A stretch of DNA of 64,000 nt from Thermoactinomyces sp. DSM 45891 (lineage in GTDB: Bacteria; Bacillota; Bacilli; Thermoactinomycetales; Thermoactinomycetaceae). Below the pieces are notes generated by a model that was given only the letters and a program-made list of their open reading frames with translations, searched no databases and was not told where the DNA came from. The stretch covers positions 223,099 to 287,098 of the forward strand of contig NZ_FPJZ01000001.1 in assembly GCF_900119485.1 (NCBI RefSeq), read 5' to 3'. Shown here piece after piece: positions 46,587 through 55,189 of the stretch (its first letter is position 1; each line of letters opens with the position of its first letter). A program made the position numbers and the translations under genes.

Positions 46587-47810
46587 TTACATCCAATGAT
46601 CAAATAGCTCGTAGATCCGCTTCCTAGCGCCATCTATCTCCGGATGGAATTGGATCATCGCAGAATTCCGTACCTCTTTTACCTCGTCAATCGCATCTAG
46701 CAATTTCGGTTCCTCTTCACAAGCAAACCATCCATCATCATACGAGATAGAGTGTGCTGCCAAACGCCCCTGAGCCATGGCTACTTGCGCTCCCTCTACC
46801 CCTGTTATATTTCCTGCTACATAGAGATTGGGCAAGGTTGTTTTCATTCTTTCATTATGAATAGGGATATTACCGCCTAATTCCGGTACATAGAGAAAAG
46901 GACAACCTGCCAACGCCGCCAGCTCAGCTAACGGATACAGACCTCCTGCTATCGCAACGAAATCAACCTTGATCTCCCTCTGGCTATCTTCTATGATTTC
47001 TCCACTACTCGTCACATCGGCTACGACAACCGACTCTACTTGGTCTACTCCTTGAATGGAAACAAGTGCCGTTCGCAACTGTAGAGGCAGATCCCACACT
47101 TTGATCCCCTTTTTAGGAAAACAAGAGGCTAGCAATCGACTCAACTTCATTTTCTGTGCCAGCTTTCCACCTAACCGCATCCACAGAGCTGGCGCCGCAT
47201 CCGATATCCTTGTTAAAAGTTCAATCGCGGCAACGGGAGTCGTCTCCTCCGTCACAAATAAATCACTAGGTGGTAACGCGATCCCCTCTATCTCAATGCC
47301 TGCTACCGCTAATTCTCTAGCAATTGCAAGGGACAACACATTTACACCCACGATATACCCCTTCTCGCCCGGCTTGACTTGATGGACATTTGCCATCACT
47401 TGGGCTGCCCCGATCGACATTACTCCTGGAAGTGTCCAGCCCGAGACAGGAACGGGAATCTCAGCCGCACCCGTTGCCAGTAGTAAGTATTTCGTATGGA
47501 TGTCTCCCTTAGAAGTAAGTACCTTCCAACCTCCAGGAAGTAACTCTAGTCCATACACCGAAACACCGCTCTGAATTGTAACCCCTGCTAAGACATTTTG
47601 TGCAATGAGATCAGCGGCGACTGTTTTGCCAACCCACCACGAACGGTCTCTTTCTTCATGAAACTGCCCTAACAAGCGTCCACCAGGCTCAGGGAATTCA
47701 TCGATGATCATAACCCGAAAATCACGATCCGCCGAGATCGTAGCCGCGGCTGACAATCCTGCCGGACCCGCACCCACAATCAGTAGATCGATTTGCTGTA
47801 TTCCATTCAT
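46587..47810 (-). CDS. FAD/NAD(P)-binding oxidoreductase subunit of D-hydroxyproline dehydrogenase
   Basis: 407 residues. LLIVGAGPAGLSAAATIS is an FAD-binding motif, GEKGYIVGVNVLSLAIAREL the second dinucleotide site, and NLYVAGNITGVEGAQVAMAQ the C-terminal FAD motif. It matches the HcnB-like alpha subunit of multi-cofactor amine dehydrogenases. The start overlaps the end of the ferredoxin-like gene by 4 bases. Confidence 0.87.
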   Translation of the reverse strand: MNGIQQIDLLIVGAGPAGLSAAATISADRDFRVMIIDEFPEPGGRLLGQFHEERDRSWWVGKTVAADLIAQNVLAGVTIQSGVSVYGLELLPGGWKVLTSKGDIHTKYLLLATGAAEIPVPVSGWTLPGVMSIGAAQVMANVHQVKPGEKGYIVGVNVLSLAIARELAVAGIEIEGIALPPSDLFVTEETTPVAAIELLTRISDAAPALWMRLGGKLAQKMKLSRLLASCFPKKGIKVWDLPLQLRTALVSIQGVDQVESVVVADVTSSGEIIEDSQREIKVDFVAIAGGLYPLAELAALAGCPFLYVPELGGNIPIHNERMKTTLPNLYVAGNITGVEGAQVAMAQGRLAAHSISYDDGWFACEEEPKLLDAIDEVKEVRNSAMIQFHPEIDGARKRIYELFDHWM

Positions 47811-48142
47811 GAATCCACCCTCCCGGTAATCTCATTGGGAAGCCTGCTTCCTTCTCGAATCTCCATTCCTTCTTGCAAAGGGGTAAGACATGCCCGTACT
47901 TGCCCTTTTCCAATCAACTGAACACGACACTCCATACAGTGACCAATCCCACAATAAAGTCCACGAGCCGATCCTGATTCCTCATGTCTACGTAAAACCC
48001 GAATGTGATTTGCAAGCAATGCTACGGCAATCGGCTCCCCTTCTAGCCCTTGTAACATCTCACCATTATAAGTAAATGAGATCACTTTCTTATTCATCTC
48101 TCCCAAAAGAGGGTGATGACTAATGCGAAGAGGTTTTCCCAC
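47807..48142 (-). CDS. [2Fe-2S]-binding small subunit of D-hydroxyproline dehydrogenase
   Basis: 111 residues of the ferredoxin fold. GLYCGIGHCMECRV gives three cysteines and RACLTPLQEG the fourth, the HcnA-like 2Fe-2S pattern. GTG at 48142 immediately follows the upstream stop codon, with GGTGGAG 5 bases before it. Confidence 0.85.
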   Translation of the reverse strand: MGKPLRISHHPLLGEMNKKVISFTYNGEMLQGLEGEPIAVALLANHIRVLRRHEESGSARGLYCGIGHCMECRVQLIGKGQVRACLTPLQEGMEIREGSRLPNEITGRVDS

Positions 48143-48409
48143 TTATTCTCCACCTGCCAATTCTCCAAAAGTAACAAGCCTTATCGGGGCTCGATAAGAT
48201 AATGGTTCGACTCCTTTATCAGCACAAGGATCTTTCTTACTAAGCCACAGATTTACCAACTGACGACACACTCTTCCCTGACAAGCTCCCATCGTAGCTC
48301 TCGTTTTCATCTTCAACTGACGAGACGTGATCGCACCTGAGACATAGGCATCCTCTAATTGTTCTACTGTTACTTCCTCACATCTGCAAACAATGAACTC
48401 TTCCTTCAC
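48143..48409 (-). CDS. BFD-like [2Fe-2S]-binding protein
   Basis: 88 residues. FIVCRCEEVTVEQLEDA and TMGACQGRVCRQLVNLWL give the C-x-C ... C-x4-C pattern of BFD-like iron-sulfur domains. In related dehydrogenases this domain is fused to the alpha subunit; here it is a separate gene. It ends directly against the ferredoxin gene. Confidence 0.83.
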   Translation of the reverse strand: MKEEFIVCRCEEVTVEQLEDAYVSGAITSRQLKMKTRATMGACQGRVCRQLVNLWLSKKDPCADKGVEPLSYRAPIRLVTFGELAGGE

Positions 48410-48439
48410 ATGCTCACCCCACTGTTACCCGTTTGCCCA

Positions 48440-49180
48440 TTAATTAAATTTGCTAATATTCCGTTCAATATGATTCGCCATCCGCTTTTGTGCTAATTCG
48501 GCGTTCCCCTCACCAATCGCTTCGGCAATCCCCATCAAATCTGATGCCTGCTGTTCACGCCAAGCAACATCATCAATTTTCTCTAGCATTAAAGAAGTTT
48601 TACGGAGCACGCCATGAATCGCCAACATGATCGCCACCCGAATCTGATTACGAGAAGCCTGAGCTACTTCTTCATGAAAGGCCAAATCTAGTTCTATAAA
48701 CTTCTCCCATGGCACCTCACTTGAATGCGCCACTTCCTTTATTTTGTTTGCAATTGACACTAATTGCTCTACTTGTTTCGTCGTGGCTCGTTGTGCAGCC
48801 CAATACGCCATTTCTGCTTCAAATGTTTGCCGAAACTCTACTAACTCGCTAATCGTAGCACCACGAAAGCGTAGCAATGCAGCGAGTGCCTTCCCTACAT
48901 GATCCGGCTTAGGCTCCGCCACAAAAATACCGCCATAAACCCCTCGACGCACCTCTACTACTCCAATCGCTTCTAATGAACGAATGGCTTCTCGTACAGT
49001 AGGACGGCTCACTCCAAAGAGACTACCCAATTCCCTCTCATTTGGCAAACGATCCCCATCCTTTAAATGCCCTTGCAAAATCGCTTCCTTAATCTGCATC
49101 GCGATATCTTCAAAGCCACGCCCTGGACGAACTTCCGAAAAAAATGGATGCCGATCGCCAATATCTGTATCAAATTGCAT
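48440..49180 (-). CDS. GntR-family (FadR subfamily) transcription regulator
   Basis: 246 residues. The N-terminal winged helix has GDRLPNERELGSLFGVSRPT and VREAIRSLEAIGVVEVRRG, and the C-terminal FCD domain has WEKFIELDLAFHEEVAQASR with metal-ligand-like Asp and His. It heads the hydroxyproline gene set, 30 bases before the BFD gene, and is its likely regulator, with a ligand from the pathway. Confidence 0.88.
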   Translation of the reverse strand: MQFDTDIGDRHPFFSEVRPGRGFEDIAMQIKEAILQGHLKDGDRLPNERELGSLFGVSRPTVREAIRSLEAIGVVEVRRGVYGGIFVAEPKPDHVGKALAALLRFRGATISELVEFRQTFEAEMAYWAAQRATTKQVEQLVSIANKIKEVAHSSEVPWEKFIELDLAFHEEVAQASRNQIRVAIMLAIHGVLRKTSLMLEKIDDVAWREQQASDLMGIAEAIGEGNAELAQKRMANHIERNISKFN

Positions 49181-49219
49181 CTTCTTCTCAACCCCACAAG
49201 CATAAATAGTAAATCATCT

Positions 49220-49234
49220 AAAGGTATTACCTTT
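49220..49234. promoter_or_regulatory. FadR-type operator upstream of the hydroxyproline operon
   Basis: AAAGGTATTACCTTT is a perfect 7-1-7 palindrome and contains GGT-N3-ACC, the core of FadR-family sites. It lies 40 bases before the regulator start, so autoregulation of the whole operon is likely. Confidence 0.6.
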
Positions 49235-49312
49235 CTTCAACCTCATTTTATCAAAAGATGCTTCACGGAACAATTAATTATCTTAGTTTTATATATAAAA
49301 ATTTATATTTAC

Positions 49313-49351
49313 ATAAAAGAAAAAGCACCAGATCCATCCAGAGTCTGATGC
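49313..49351 (-). terminator. Terminator after the M28 peptidase gene
   Basis: GCACCAGA (49325-49332) and TCTGATGC (49344-49351) arms with one G-U pair, then TTTTTTCTTTT on the minus strand. Confidence 0.8.
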
Positions 49352-49365
49352 TTTCCCAACTTACC

Positions 49366-50748
49366 TTATTTTGTTACCAAGTTCACACCGTGATCGTGAT
49401 GAGTTTGTTTCACCTGGATTTCATTTAGAGACTGCATTTGTCCCTTCGCTGGTGCTCCCGAATTGTTATTCGCGATATCGAGAACTAAGTTCGTGACAAG
49501 TGTTCCCACATTTTTCAGGTTGGGCTTCTGGATTTTATCTAACGTGTCTTGGTCACTGTGGTAGTATGGATCTTCACTTACATGCAAGAAGGCTACAGGG
49601 ATGCCCAGTGGTTCAAAAGAAGCATGGTCGCTTCTAGTAGAAAATCCTCTAATTGGGGTAATCTGTAATTCTTCTGCTTTCTCGACTGCCAAGTCTGCTA
49701 CAAAGGATTGCGCATTCGCAGAAGCAGTCAACACATTCACCTTATCGCCAACACCAACCATATCCATGTTGATCATTCCCGAAATATTCGCAGTTTCTTC
49801 TGGTTTTAGCGACTGTGCATAAAACTCAGATCCAATCAATCCAGCTTCTTCCGCACCAAACGCGATAAATCTTACATTCATGTCTAACTTCTTCTGAGAA
49901 GCTAGACGTGCTACTTCTAACATCGTAGCTGTTCCAGAAGCATTATCATTAGCCGCTGCTGAGTCAACTCCATCATAATGTGCGCCCACTACAAGGGTCT
50001 TCGCCTTTCTGGTATTTTTCGCCTTGTAAGTACCGATCACATTTTGTGAGTACGTATTGATCACTTTGGTGTCCGCCTTCATTGTCGTCGTTACCTTTTG
50101 GCCACTACTTAGCAAATTGGTCAAAAGAGCACCATCTGTATCCGTAAGACCAATTGCAGGGATGCTTGTTTGCTGTCCGAGTGTTCCACCTAACTTACCC
50201 GTGGTGTTATTAAAGATCACAACCCCAATCGCTCCTGCTTTCGCCGCATTTTGTGTTTTATCGTAGAAAGTAAGGTTTCCACGCTTGATCAGAGCGATCT
50301 TTCCTTTGACATCTACAGAAGCAAAGTCACTCTCTGCTCCCAACCCAGCATATACTAAATCTGCAGTAAGCCCTTTAGCTGGTGTACTCGGAGAATAGGT
50401 TAGGGGAGTTGTCTCAAACGATTTATTCTCAGGTTGACTAACCGTTAATGCTGCTCCACGACTCTCAAAGCGGGTAAACGGAAATCTCTGCATCTTTACA
50501 TCAAAGCCTAATTTTTTAAAGCGTTGTGCGATCACCTTCGCTGCTTGATGCTCACCTGGAGTCCCTGCCATACGAGCATCATCCTTACTTGCCATCCAAG
50601 CAATATCACGATAAATTCGCTCCTCAGAAACACGAGGTTTAGCATGCCTTTTTTCTTGCACAGGAACTCCTGAAGCAAACGCAGTTGTAAAGACCAACGG
50701 GATCGAGAGCATGAGCCCCATCGCTGTCTTGGGGACCGCCATCTTCAA
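49366..50748 (-). CDS. Secreted M28-family metallopeptidase with PA domain
   Basis: 460 residues. A signal peptide (AMGLMLSIPLVFTTAFASG) is followed by a protease-associated domain (about 95-225). The zinc aminopeptidase domain has GAHYDGVDSA, NDNASGTA, FGAEEAGLIGSEF, NMDMVG and YYHSDQDT, giving the five ligands of M28 enzymes. It probably degrades peptides outside the cell. The TTG at 50748 is 7 bases after GGAGG and is favoured over the ATG two codons on. Confidence 0.9.
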   Translation of the reverse strand: MKMAVPKTAMGLMLSIPLVFTTAFASGVPVQEKRHAKPRVSEERIYRDIAWMASKDDARMAGTPGEHQAAKVIAQRFKKLGFDVKMQRFPFTRFESRGAALTVSQPENKSFETTPLTYSPSTPAKGLTADLVYAGLGAESDFASVDVKGKIALIKRGNLTFYDKTQNAAKAGAIGVVIFNNTTGKLGGTLGQQTSIPAIGLTDTDGALLTNLLSSGQKVTTTMKADTKVINTYSQNVIGTYKAKNTRKAKTLVVGAHYDGVDSAAANDNASGTATMLEVARLASQKKLDMNVRFIAFGAEEAGLIGSEFYAQSLKPEETANISGMINMDMVGVGDKVNVLTASANAQSFVADLAVEKAEELQITPIRGFSTRSDHASFEPLGIPVAFLHVSEDPYYHSDQDTLDKIQKPNLKNVGTLVTNLVLDIANNNSGAPAKGQMQSLNEIQVKQTHHDHGVNLVTK

Positions 50749-50847
50749 TATAATTCCTCCTCAAATAAATATATTTTAAATATTTTTACATTTTCATTTA
50801 TTCTATCTATGTACTATGTAATCCTTCTTAAATAGAGGAAAACAGCG

Positions 50848-50875
50848 AAAAAAAACCCCCTTCTTTTGAAGGGGG
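50848..50875 (-). terminator. Terminator after the collagen-like gene
   Basis: Perfect CCCCCTTC (50856-50863) and GAAGGGGG (50868-50875) arms, 4-base loop, then eight T on the minus strand. Confidence 0.9.
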
Positions 50876-50879
50876 ACCC

Positions 50880-51761
50880 TTATGTTACTTTCAATACCGC
50901 TATATTTACTAAACCATCCTCTATAGTAAGAGTTTGACCTGTTACACCAATAAGATTTATTTGTGCAGTAAGAACTTGACTCGGCAGGGAAATAGGAGTC
51001 ACTACATGAACAGAGCCATCTGCATTTTGGCTAGGACCATATACAATTGACTGTGCAGTCGGGATTAAGACTCCATCCAAGTACAACTCAAACCTTCCAC
51101 TATCATCGGTTCCAGCCAGAGAACGTCCAGAAAACGAAGAATTAATTAAATAATTATGACCCCCTTCTAGGGTAATTCCTGCAACACCAGGTGTAATAGT
51201 AATACCAGATCCACCAAAAGATACTACATCCCACGTAACTCCAGTATTCGAATTAGCTGGATAATCAGATATACTACTAAGCCCGTTCGCAAATCCTGAA
51301 GACACAGAGCCAGTAGGACCAGTGGGACCTTGTGGACCTGTAACACCTTGTGGGCCCGTATCACCTTGTGGACCTGATGGGCCAATAGGGCCTTGGAAAC
51401 CTTGTGGACCTGGAGCACCCGGTGGACCAGCAGGGCCTTGTGGGCCTGCATTCAGCGAACCACCTGCCGAATCCAAGACATTCTCTAGCTTCTCATTTAA
51501 GATCCATTCTTTCTTAGCTATCACGTTAATGGTATCTTGAACACTTTGGTTGATCGCCAAAAGATCAGTAAGAGTAGGATTAAGCGCTGACGAAATCCCT
51601 GGGAGTGTTCCGAGCACGTACTGCAATTTCTCTCCTTCTGCATTAATAATATGACTCAATCCTAGTTCTTCTAGAGCAATCGAAGATAAAAGTAAATTAA
51701 TCGCATCGTCTCGAGTCACAGAAATATTAGGACTTACATTTGGTATATTGGGATAAGACAT
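50880..51761 (-). CDS. Collagen-like (Gly-X-Y) surface protein, exosporium type
   Basis: 293 residues. An N-terminal alpha-helical domain contains [20 protein letters not shown] and [20 protein letters not shown], known from spore-surface collagen-like proteins. About 15 uninterrupted Gly-X-Y triplets follow (residues about 107-157), and then a beta-rich globular domain resembling BclA-type C-terminal domains ([20 protein letters not shown]). ATG at 51761 lies 8 bases after AGGAGG; GTG at 51770 is too close. Probably a filament on the spore or cell surface. Confidence 0.82.
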   Translation of the reverse strand: MSYPNIPNVSPNISVTRDDAINLLLSSIALEELGLSHIINAEGEKLQYVLGTLPGISSALNPTLTDLLAINQSVQDTINVIAKKEWILNEKLENVLDSAGGSLNAGPQGPAGPPGAPGPQGFQGPIGPSGPQGDTGPQGVTGPQGPTGPTGSVSSGFANGLSSISDYPANSNTGVTWDVVSFGGSGITITPGVAGITLEGGHNYLINSSFSGRSLAGTDDSGRFELYLDGVLIPTAQSIVYGPSQNADGSVHVVTPISLPSQVLTAQINLIGVTGQTLTIEDGLVNIAVLKVT

Positions 51762-52056
51762 ATTACTCACCTCCTGACGAAATCTGCTCCCTTTTCAATA
51801 TATTTTAGTCCAGCTTATTTAGTGCACAGAGATTTTGTTACGAAAATACCCATCTATTCGGTGAAAATCTTGTACTTATAGGAAGAAACAGTAACTGTGC
51901 GGTGATTTCAGTTAGCCCAAATTACAAACCAACTATTACCTACGGATCGAAAGCCCATCATGTAATAAAATCTTTCTGTTAAATTCATCGTATGTGCCTT
52001 TTTCTGAAATGCTCCCTTCATTTACACAAAGATAAAAGCCTGATTTAAGATTGAAA

Positions 52057-52914
52057 TCAAGACTTAGTTTCAAGAAAATCTTCTACATAAATTGCATGAA
52101 CTCTTTCCAGAACACTCTTTGCTTGGACACTATATTTTAATCCCGTAATCCGACCTTTAAGTAGAAACACACCTGTATCATCTCGATGCTTTCCGAAAGC
52201 TCCTTCATATAGTTGATTCGCACCGTGAGTAGGCGGTGCGTAAAAGAATTTCATAAATGGTTCGATCCATATGGGCAGTCCTGATTTTCTTCCTTTTCGT
52301 AGTGTATTGTTACCGCCCGGATCCACACTACGAATCTGAATACCCTCTTTGGCAAGTTGCAGGGCGATCGCTTCAGTCCACAGAGAGAGAGCCAGTTTGG
52401 ATGTGGCGTAAGGGCCTAGCAGTTTTCGAAAAGTTTTAGGACGTTCTAGGGTTTCGATCGTAAACTCTTTCGCAAATTGTATGATGGCAGAGGAGGTATT
52501 AATCACGGTTTTGAGATGACCGTTTTGTAAAAGTTCCTTTAATTCCATCAAGATGATGTACGGAACCACGGTCATCAGTTCATAATGGCTCTCGCGCCCT
52601 TGTTTGGTGTAGCTGAGTTCGTGGAAAGTCCTACCCGCGTTGTTGAACAAAATATCGATTCTCTGTTCCTTCCCTTTAATCGCTTCTAGGGTCCTTCTTA
52701 AGCTGTCATAATCTGTGAGATCTGTCGTTTTATAAAGGCGAAGTGATCCATTCTTAGTCGCTTTTTGGATTTCCATATCCTCTTCCGGGAACTCAGAACG
52801 GTTTAATGCTACCACCTGCCAGCCCTCCGACAGTAATTTCCGAGTCAATTCCAATCCAATTCCGGCATTTGCGCCCGTAATGAGTGCGATATTTTCACGT
52901 TGACTTGTTTTCAT
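52057..52914 (-). CDS. Short-chain dehydrogenase/reductase
   Basis: About 285 residues. ALITGANAGIGLELTRKLL is the NAD(P)-binding motif, LFNNAGRTF the NAG motif, and GPYATSKLALSLW the YxxxK active site, with Ser in INTSSAIIQF. ATG at 52914 is favoured (6 bases after GGGGGAG); ATG at 52917 is possible. It is divergent from a MerR gene and both promoters carry the same palindrome, so the regulator likely controls it. Substrate unknown. Confidence 0.88.
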   Translation of the reverse strand: MKTSQRENIALITGANAGIGLELTRKLLSEGWQVVALNRSEFPEEDMEIQKATKNGSLRLYKTTDLTDYDSLRRTLEAIKGKEQRIDILFNNAGRTFHELSYTKQGRESHYELMTVVPYIILMELKELLQNGHLKTVINTSSAIIQFAKEFTIETLERPKTFRKLLGPYATSKLALSLWTEAIALQLAKEGIQIRSVDPGGNNTLRKGRKSGLPIWIEPFMKFFYAPPTHGANQLYEGAFGKHRDDTGVFLLKGRITGLKYSVQAKSVLERVHAIYVEDFLETKS

Positions 52915-52952
52915 CATAGCTCCCCCTCGTAATAGACTGTGCACAGTGTATA

Positions 52953-52972
52953 ACTTGGAGTCGACTTCAAGT
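52953..52972 (-). promoter_or_regulatory. MerR-type operator in the dehydrogenase promoter
   Basis: ACTTGGAGTCGACTTCAAGT is a near-perfect palindrome. On the minus strand TTGACT (52975-52970) and TATACA lie on either side, so it sits between the -35 and -10 elements. Confidence 0.7.
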
Positions 52973-53013
52973 CAAGATGCGAAAACATACATTTTTTCCA
53001 ATGAGTAAAGAGA

Positions 53014-53044
53014 TTGACTTGGAGCTAACTCCAAGATGTATAAT
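53014..53044 (+). promoter_or_regulatory. merR promoter with 19-base spacer and operator
   Basis: TTGACT (53014-53019), a 19-base spacer and TATAAT (53039-53044). The spacer holds the palindrome CTTGGAGCTAACTCCAAG (53018-53035), whose outer part equals that of the divergent site. The lengthened spacer is the classic form twisted by MerR activators. Confidence 0.8.
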
Positions 53045-53080
53045 TCACAAAAAGTATTGTCTTGGGAGGAATTCGTTCAC

Positions 53081-53464
53081 GTGACAGAGTCTATTTTTAC
53101 AATTAAACAAACTGCTGATCAAACTGGCATTTCTAAGGATACAATCCGTTATTACGAAAAGATCTCATTGCTACCTCGTGCAGATCGAAAAGATAACGGA
53201 CATCGTATCTATCGGCAAAAGGACATTGATACAATCCATTTGATTACCTGCATGAAAAAAACAGGGATGTCACTAGAGGAGATGCGACCGTTCTTAGCAG
53301 TCCCAACCGATATGGACCCAGCAGAATTTCCTGAGTTGGTGGAAAGCTTAAAGAGGCATAGAGAAACGATCATTAGCCAGATATCCTCATTGCAACAAGT
53401 CGTTAATTTTATCGATATGAAGCTAGCTGAGGGAAGATATCGTCGGGACTCCTCGGATCAATAA
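53081..53464 (+). CDS. MerR-family transcription regulator
   Basis: 127 residues from GTG at 53081. FTIKQTADQTGISKDTIRYY and GHRIYRQKDIDTIHLITCMK form the DNA-binding domain, and a coiled helix follows (ESLKRHRETIISQISSLQQV). No cysteines for metal binding lie in the C-terminal part, so an organic or redox-type signal is more likely. An ATG at 53036 lies between the -35 and -10 of its own promoter and cannot be the start; the GGGAGG site 11 bases before GTG supports 53081. Confidence 0.88.
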   Translation: MTESIFTIKQTADQTGISKDTIRYYEKISLLPRADRKDNGHRIYRQKDIDTIHLITCMKKTGMSLEEMRPFLAVPTDMDPAEFPELVESLKRHRETIISQISSLQQVVNFIDMKLAEGRYRRDSSDQ

Positions 53465-53471
53465 CGAACAA

Positions 53472-54599
53472 CTAGCGATCCGACACAATCAACACATCCA
53501 CATATTGCAGTTGTTGCATAATCACATTAATAATCGAGCCTTTCCAGATCTCTTCCCACCGAGTGCGTGCGGACATCCCCATAATAATCTGGGTAATTTT
53601 ATACTGACGGCAAACCTCTACCATTTGTTGAGCTACTTTTCTTGATCTTGCTTTTTGGAGGATAAACGTAGCACCAAACTGCTCAGCGAGTTGCTTCCAT
53701 TCTTCAATCGATTTTGGGTCTGATTCATGCGAGCTGATATGTAGAATGTAGAGTTCTGCATTTAAACGATTGGCAATACGAGCCCCCCTGCGAATCAATT
53801 TTTCCGCCTTAGGGCCATATTGGATACAAACTAAAATTTTCTCGTGTACACCAGATGGTTCTTCAATTCCAAGCTCCGTTCTCTCTTTTTCTAATCGTAA
53901 ATCAATGTCATCTGCTACTTCTCGTAAAGATAACTCCCGTAGTGCGACTAGATTCCCCCTACGGAAGAAGTTGTTAAGAGATTGTTCGATTTTATCTTTG
54001 TTGTATACGTTTCCTTCCTGAATCCGAGCTCGCAAGGTTTCTGGACTCACATCCACAACTTCTACTTCATCTGCTTCACGCAACATAGAGTCAGGGACTC
54101 GTTCGTTCACTCGCACCCCTGTAATTTGCCCAACAATATCTCGAACACTTTCTAAATGCTGGATATTCATAGCAGTCCATACGTGAATGCCTGCTTCTAA
54201 TATCTCGTGTATATCTTCATACCGCTTCTTGTTTTTCGATCCGGGCACATTCGTATGCGCTAGTTCATCAACAATAACCACATCTGGATTACGCTTGATA
54301 ATCGCTGCCACATCTAATTCTTTAAGCTCTTTTCCTTTGTAAAGAATGGTTTGTTTCGCGATGATTTCGAGGTCCTTTACTTCAGCGGTGGTGGTCTTAC
54401 GTCCATGGGCTTCGATTAGCCCAACTATGATATCTACACCTTTAGCCCTATGGTCATGCGCGTCTCGTAGCATGTGAAACGTCTTTCCAACACCGGGTGC
54501 CGCCCCAATATAAATCTTGAGGCGACCCTTCTTCATTTTCTCGATCTTTTGTAGAATTTCTTCTGGGCTTAAACGCTTATATTCTCTATCATTCTGCAT
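53472..54599 (-). CDS. kdpD: Short KdpD: sensor and universal stress domains without kinase
   Basis: 375 residues. The KdpD N-terminal domain has Walker A YIGAAPGVGKTF, PDVVIVDELAHTNVPGSKNK and the MNIQHLESV block; then a universal-stress-protein domain with KILVCIQYGPKAEKLIRRGA and QIIMGMSARTRWEEIWKGS. It ends there: the four membrane segments, GAF-like and histidine kinase domains of full KdpD (about 890 residues) are missing, with a normal stop and no remnant. No kdpE is present. In related bacteria the KdpD USP domain binds c-di-AMP. Confidence 0.9.
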   Translation of the reverse strand: MQNDREYKRLSPEEILQKIEKMKKGRLKIYIGAAPGVGKTFHMLRDAHDHRAKGVDIIVGLIEAHGRKTTTAEVKDLEIIAKQTILYKGKELKELDVAAIIKRNPDVVIVDELAHTNVPGSKNKKRYEDIHEILEAGIHVWTAMNIQHLESVRDIVGQITGVRVNERVPDSMLREADEVEVVDVSPETLRARIQEGNVYNKDKIEQSLNNFFRRGNLVALRELSLREVADDIDLRLEKERTELGIEEPSGVHEKILVCIQYGPKAEKLIRRGARIANRLNAELYILHISSHESDPKSIEEWKQLAEQFGATFILQKARSRKVAQQMVEVCRQYKITQIIMGMSARTRWEEIWKGSIINVIMQQLQYVDVLIVSDR

Positions 54600-54603
54600 T
54601 CAA

Positions 54604-55170
54604 TCACGCCTTAGCTTGGATCAATTTATGAAGATCCAGATTTAACTTGAATACATTGACTCGCGACTCACCAAACACACCGAGAGTTCTGCCTTCCACG
54701 TGCTTCTCCACTAGGTCCTCTAATTGTTGATTGGACAACCCCGTTGCTTTAGCCACAGCCGGGATTTGAAAACGAGCAGCATCTGGGCTAATATGTGGAT
54801 CTAATCCAGATCCAGAGTTCGTAATTAAATCTAGCGGAACATCGCCTACGGACTTCCCGGGGTTTTGTGCTAACCACTTCTCTGCTTCTTTCTTTGTTCT
54901 TTTGATCATTTCCTCATTCGAGGGGGCGTAGTTCGGGGTGCCTGATGCAGCCCCGTCATATTTGATAGAAGAAATACGTCCATGGAAATACTGTGGACTT
55001 TCGAACGATTGCCCGATTAGCTCGGAGCCTATTGCTTGTTTTTGATCGTTATAAACGATACTCCCATTGGCTCGACTAGGGAAAATAAGCTGAGAAATCC
55101 CCGTCATAGCAAGAGGATAACCCAGACCTAGAATGACTATCATGACCACGGCTAAACGAAACACTTTCAT
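54604..55170 (-). CDS. kdpC: Potassium-transporting ATPase subunit C
   Basis: 188 residues. One N-terminal membrane segment (FRLAVVMIVILGLGYPLAMT) and ANGSIVYNDQKQAIGSELIG, LDPHISPDAARFQIPAVAKA, the KdpC signature. ATG at 55170 is 8 bases after AGGAGG. It stabilises ATP binding and subunit assembly in KdpFABC. It lies 19 bases after kdpB. Confidence 0.95.
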   Translation of the reverse strand: MKVFRLAVVMIVILGLGYPLAMTGISQLIFPSRANGSIVYNDQKQAIGSELIGQSFESPQYFHGRISSIKYDGAASGTPNYAPSNEEMIKRTKKEAEKWLAQNPGKSVGDVPLDLITNSGSGLDPHISPDAARFQIPAVAKATGLSNQQLEDLVEKHVEGRTLGVFGESRVNVFKLNLDLHKLIQAKA

Positions 55171-55189
55171 CTCAGATTCCTCCTGTGTG

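Noticed and set aside
51322..51540. Proline/glycine-rich open frame on the plus strand opposite the collagen-like gene
   Set aside because: It is the mirror of the Gly-X-Y codons (GGN-CCN reads as Gly/Pro on both strands) and has no ribosome site.
52020..52056. Terminator after the short-chain dehydrogenase gene
   Set aside because: Only a 5-6 bp A/T-rich stem is seen, with a short T run.
53036..53080. Upstream ATG start for the MerR protein
   Set aside because: That ATG lies upstream of the -10 element of the gene's own promoter, so it would not be transcribed from it.
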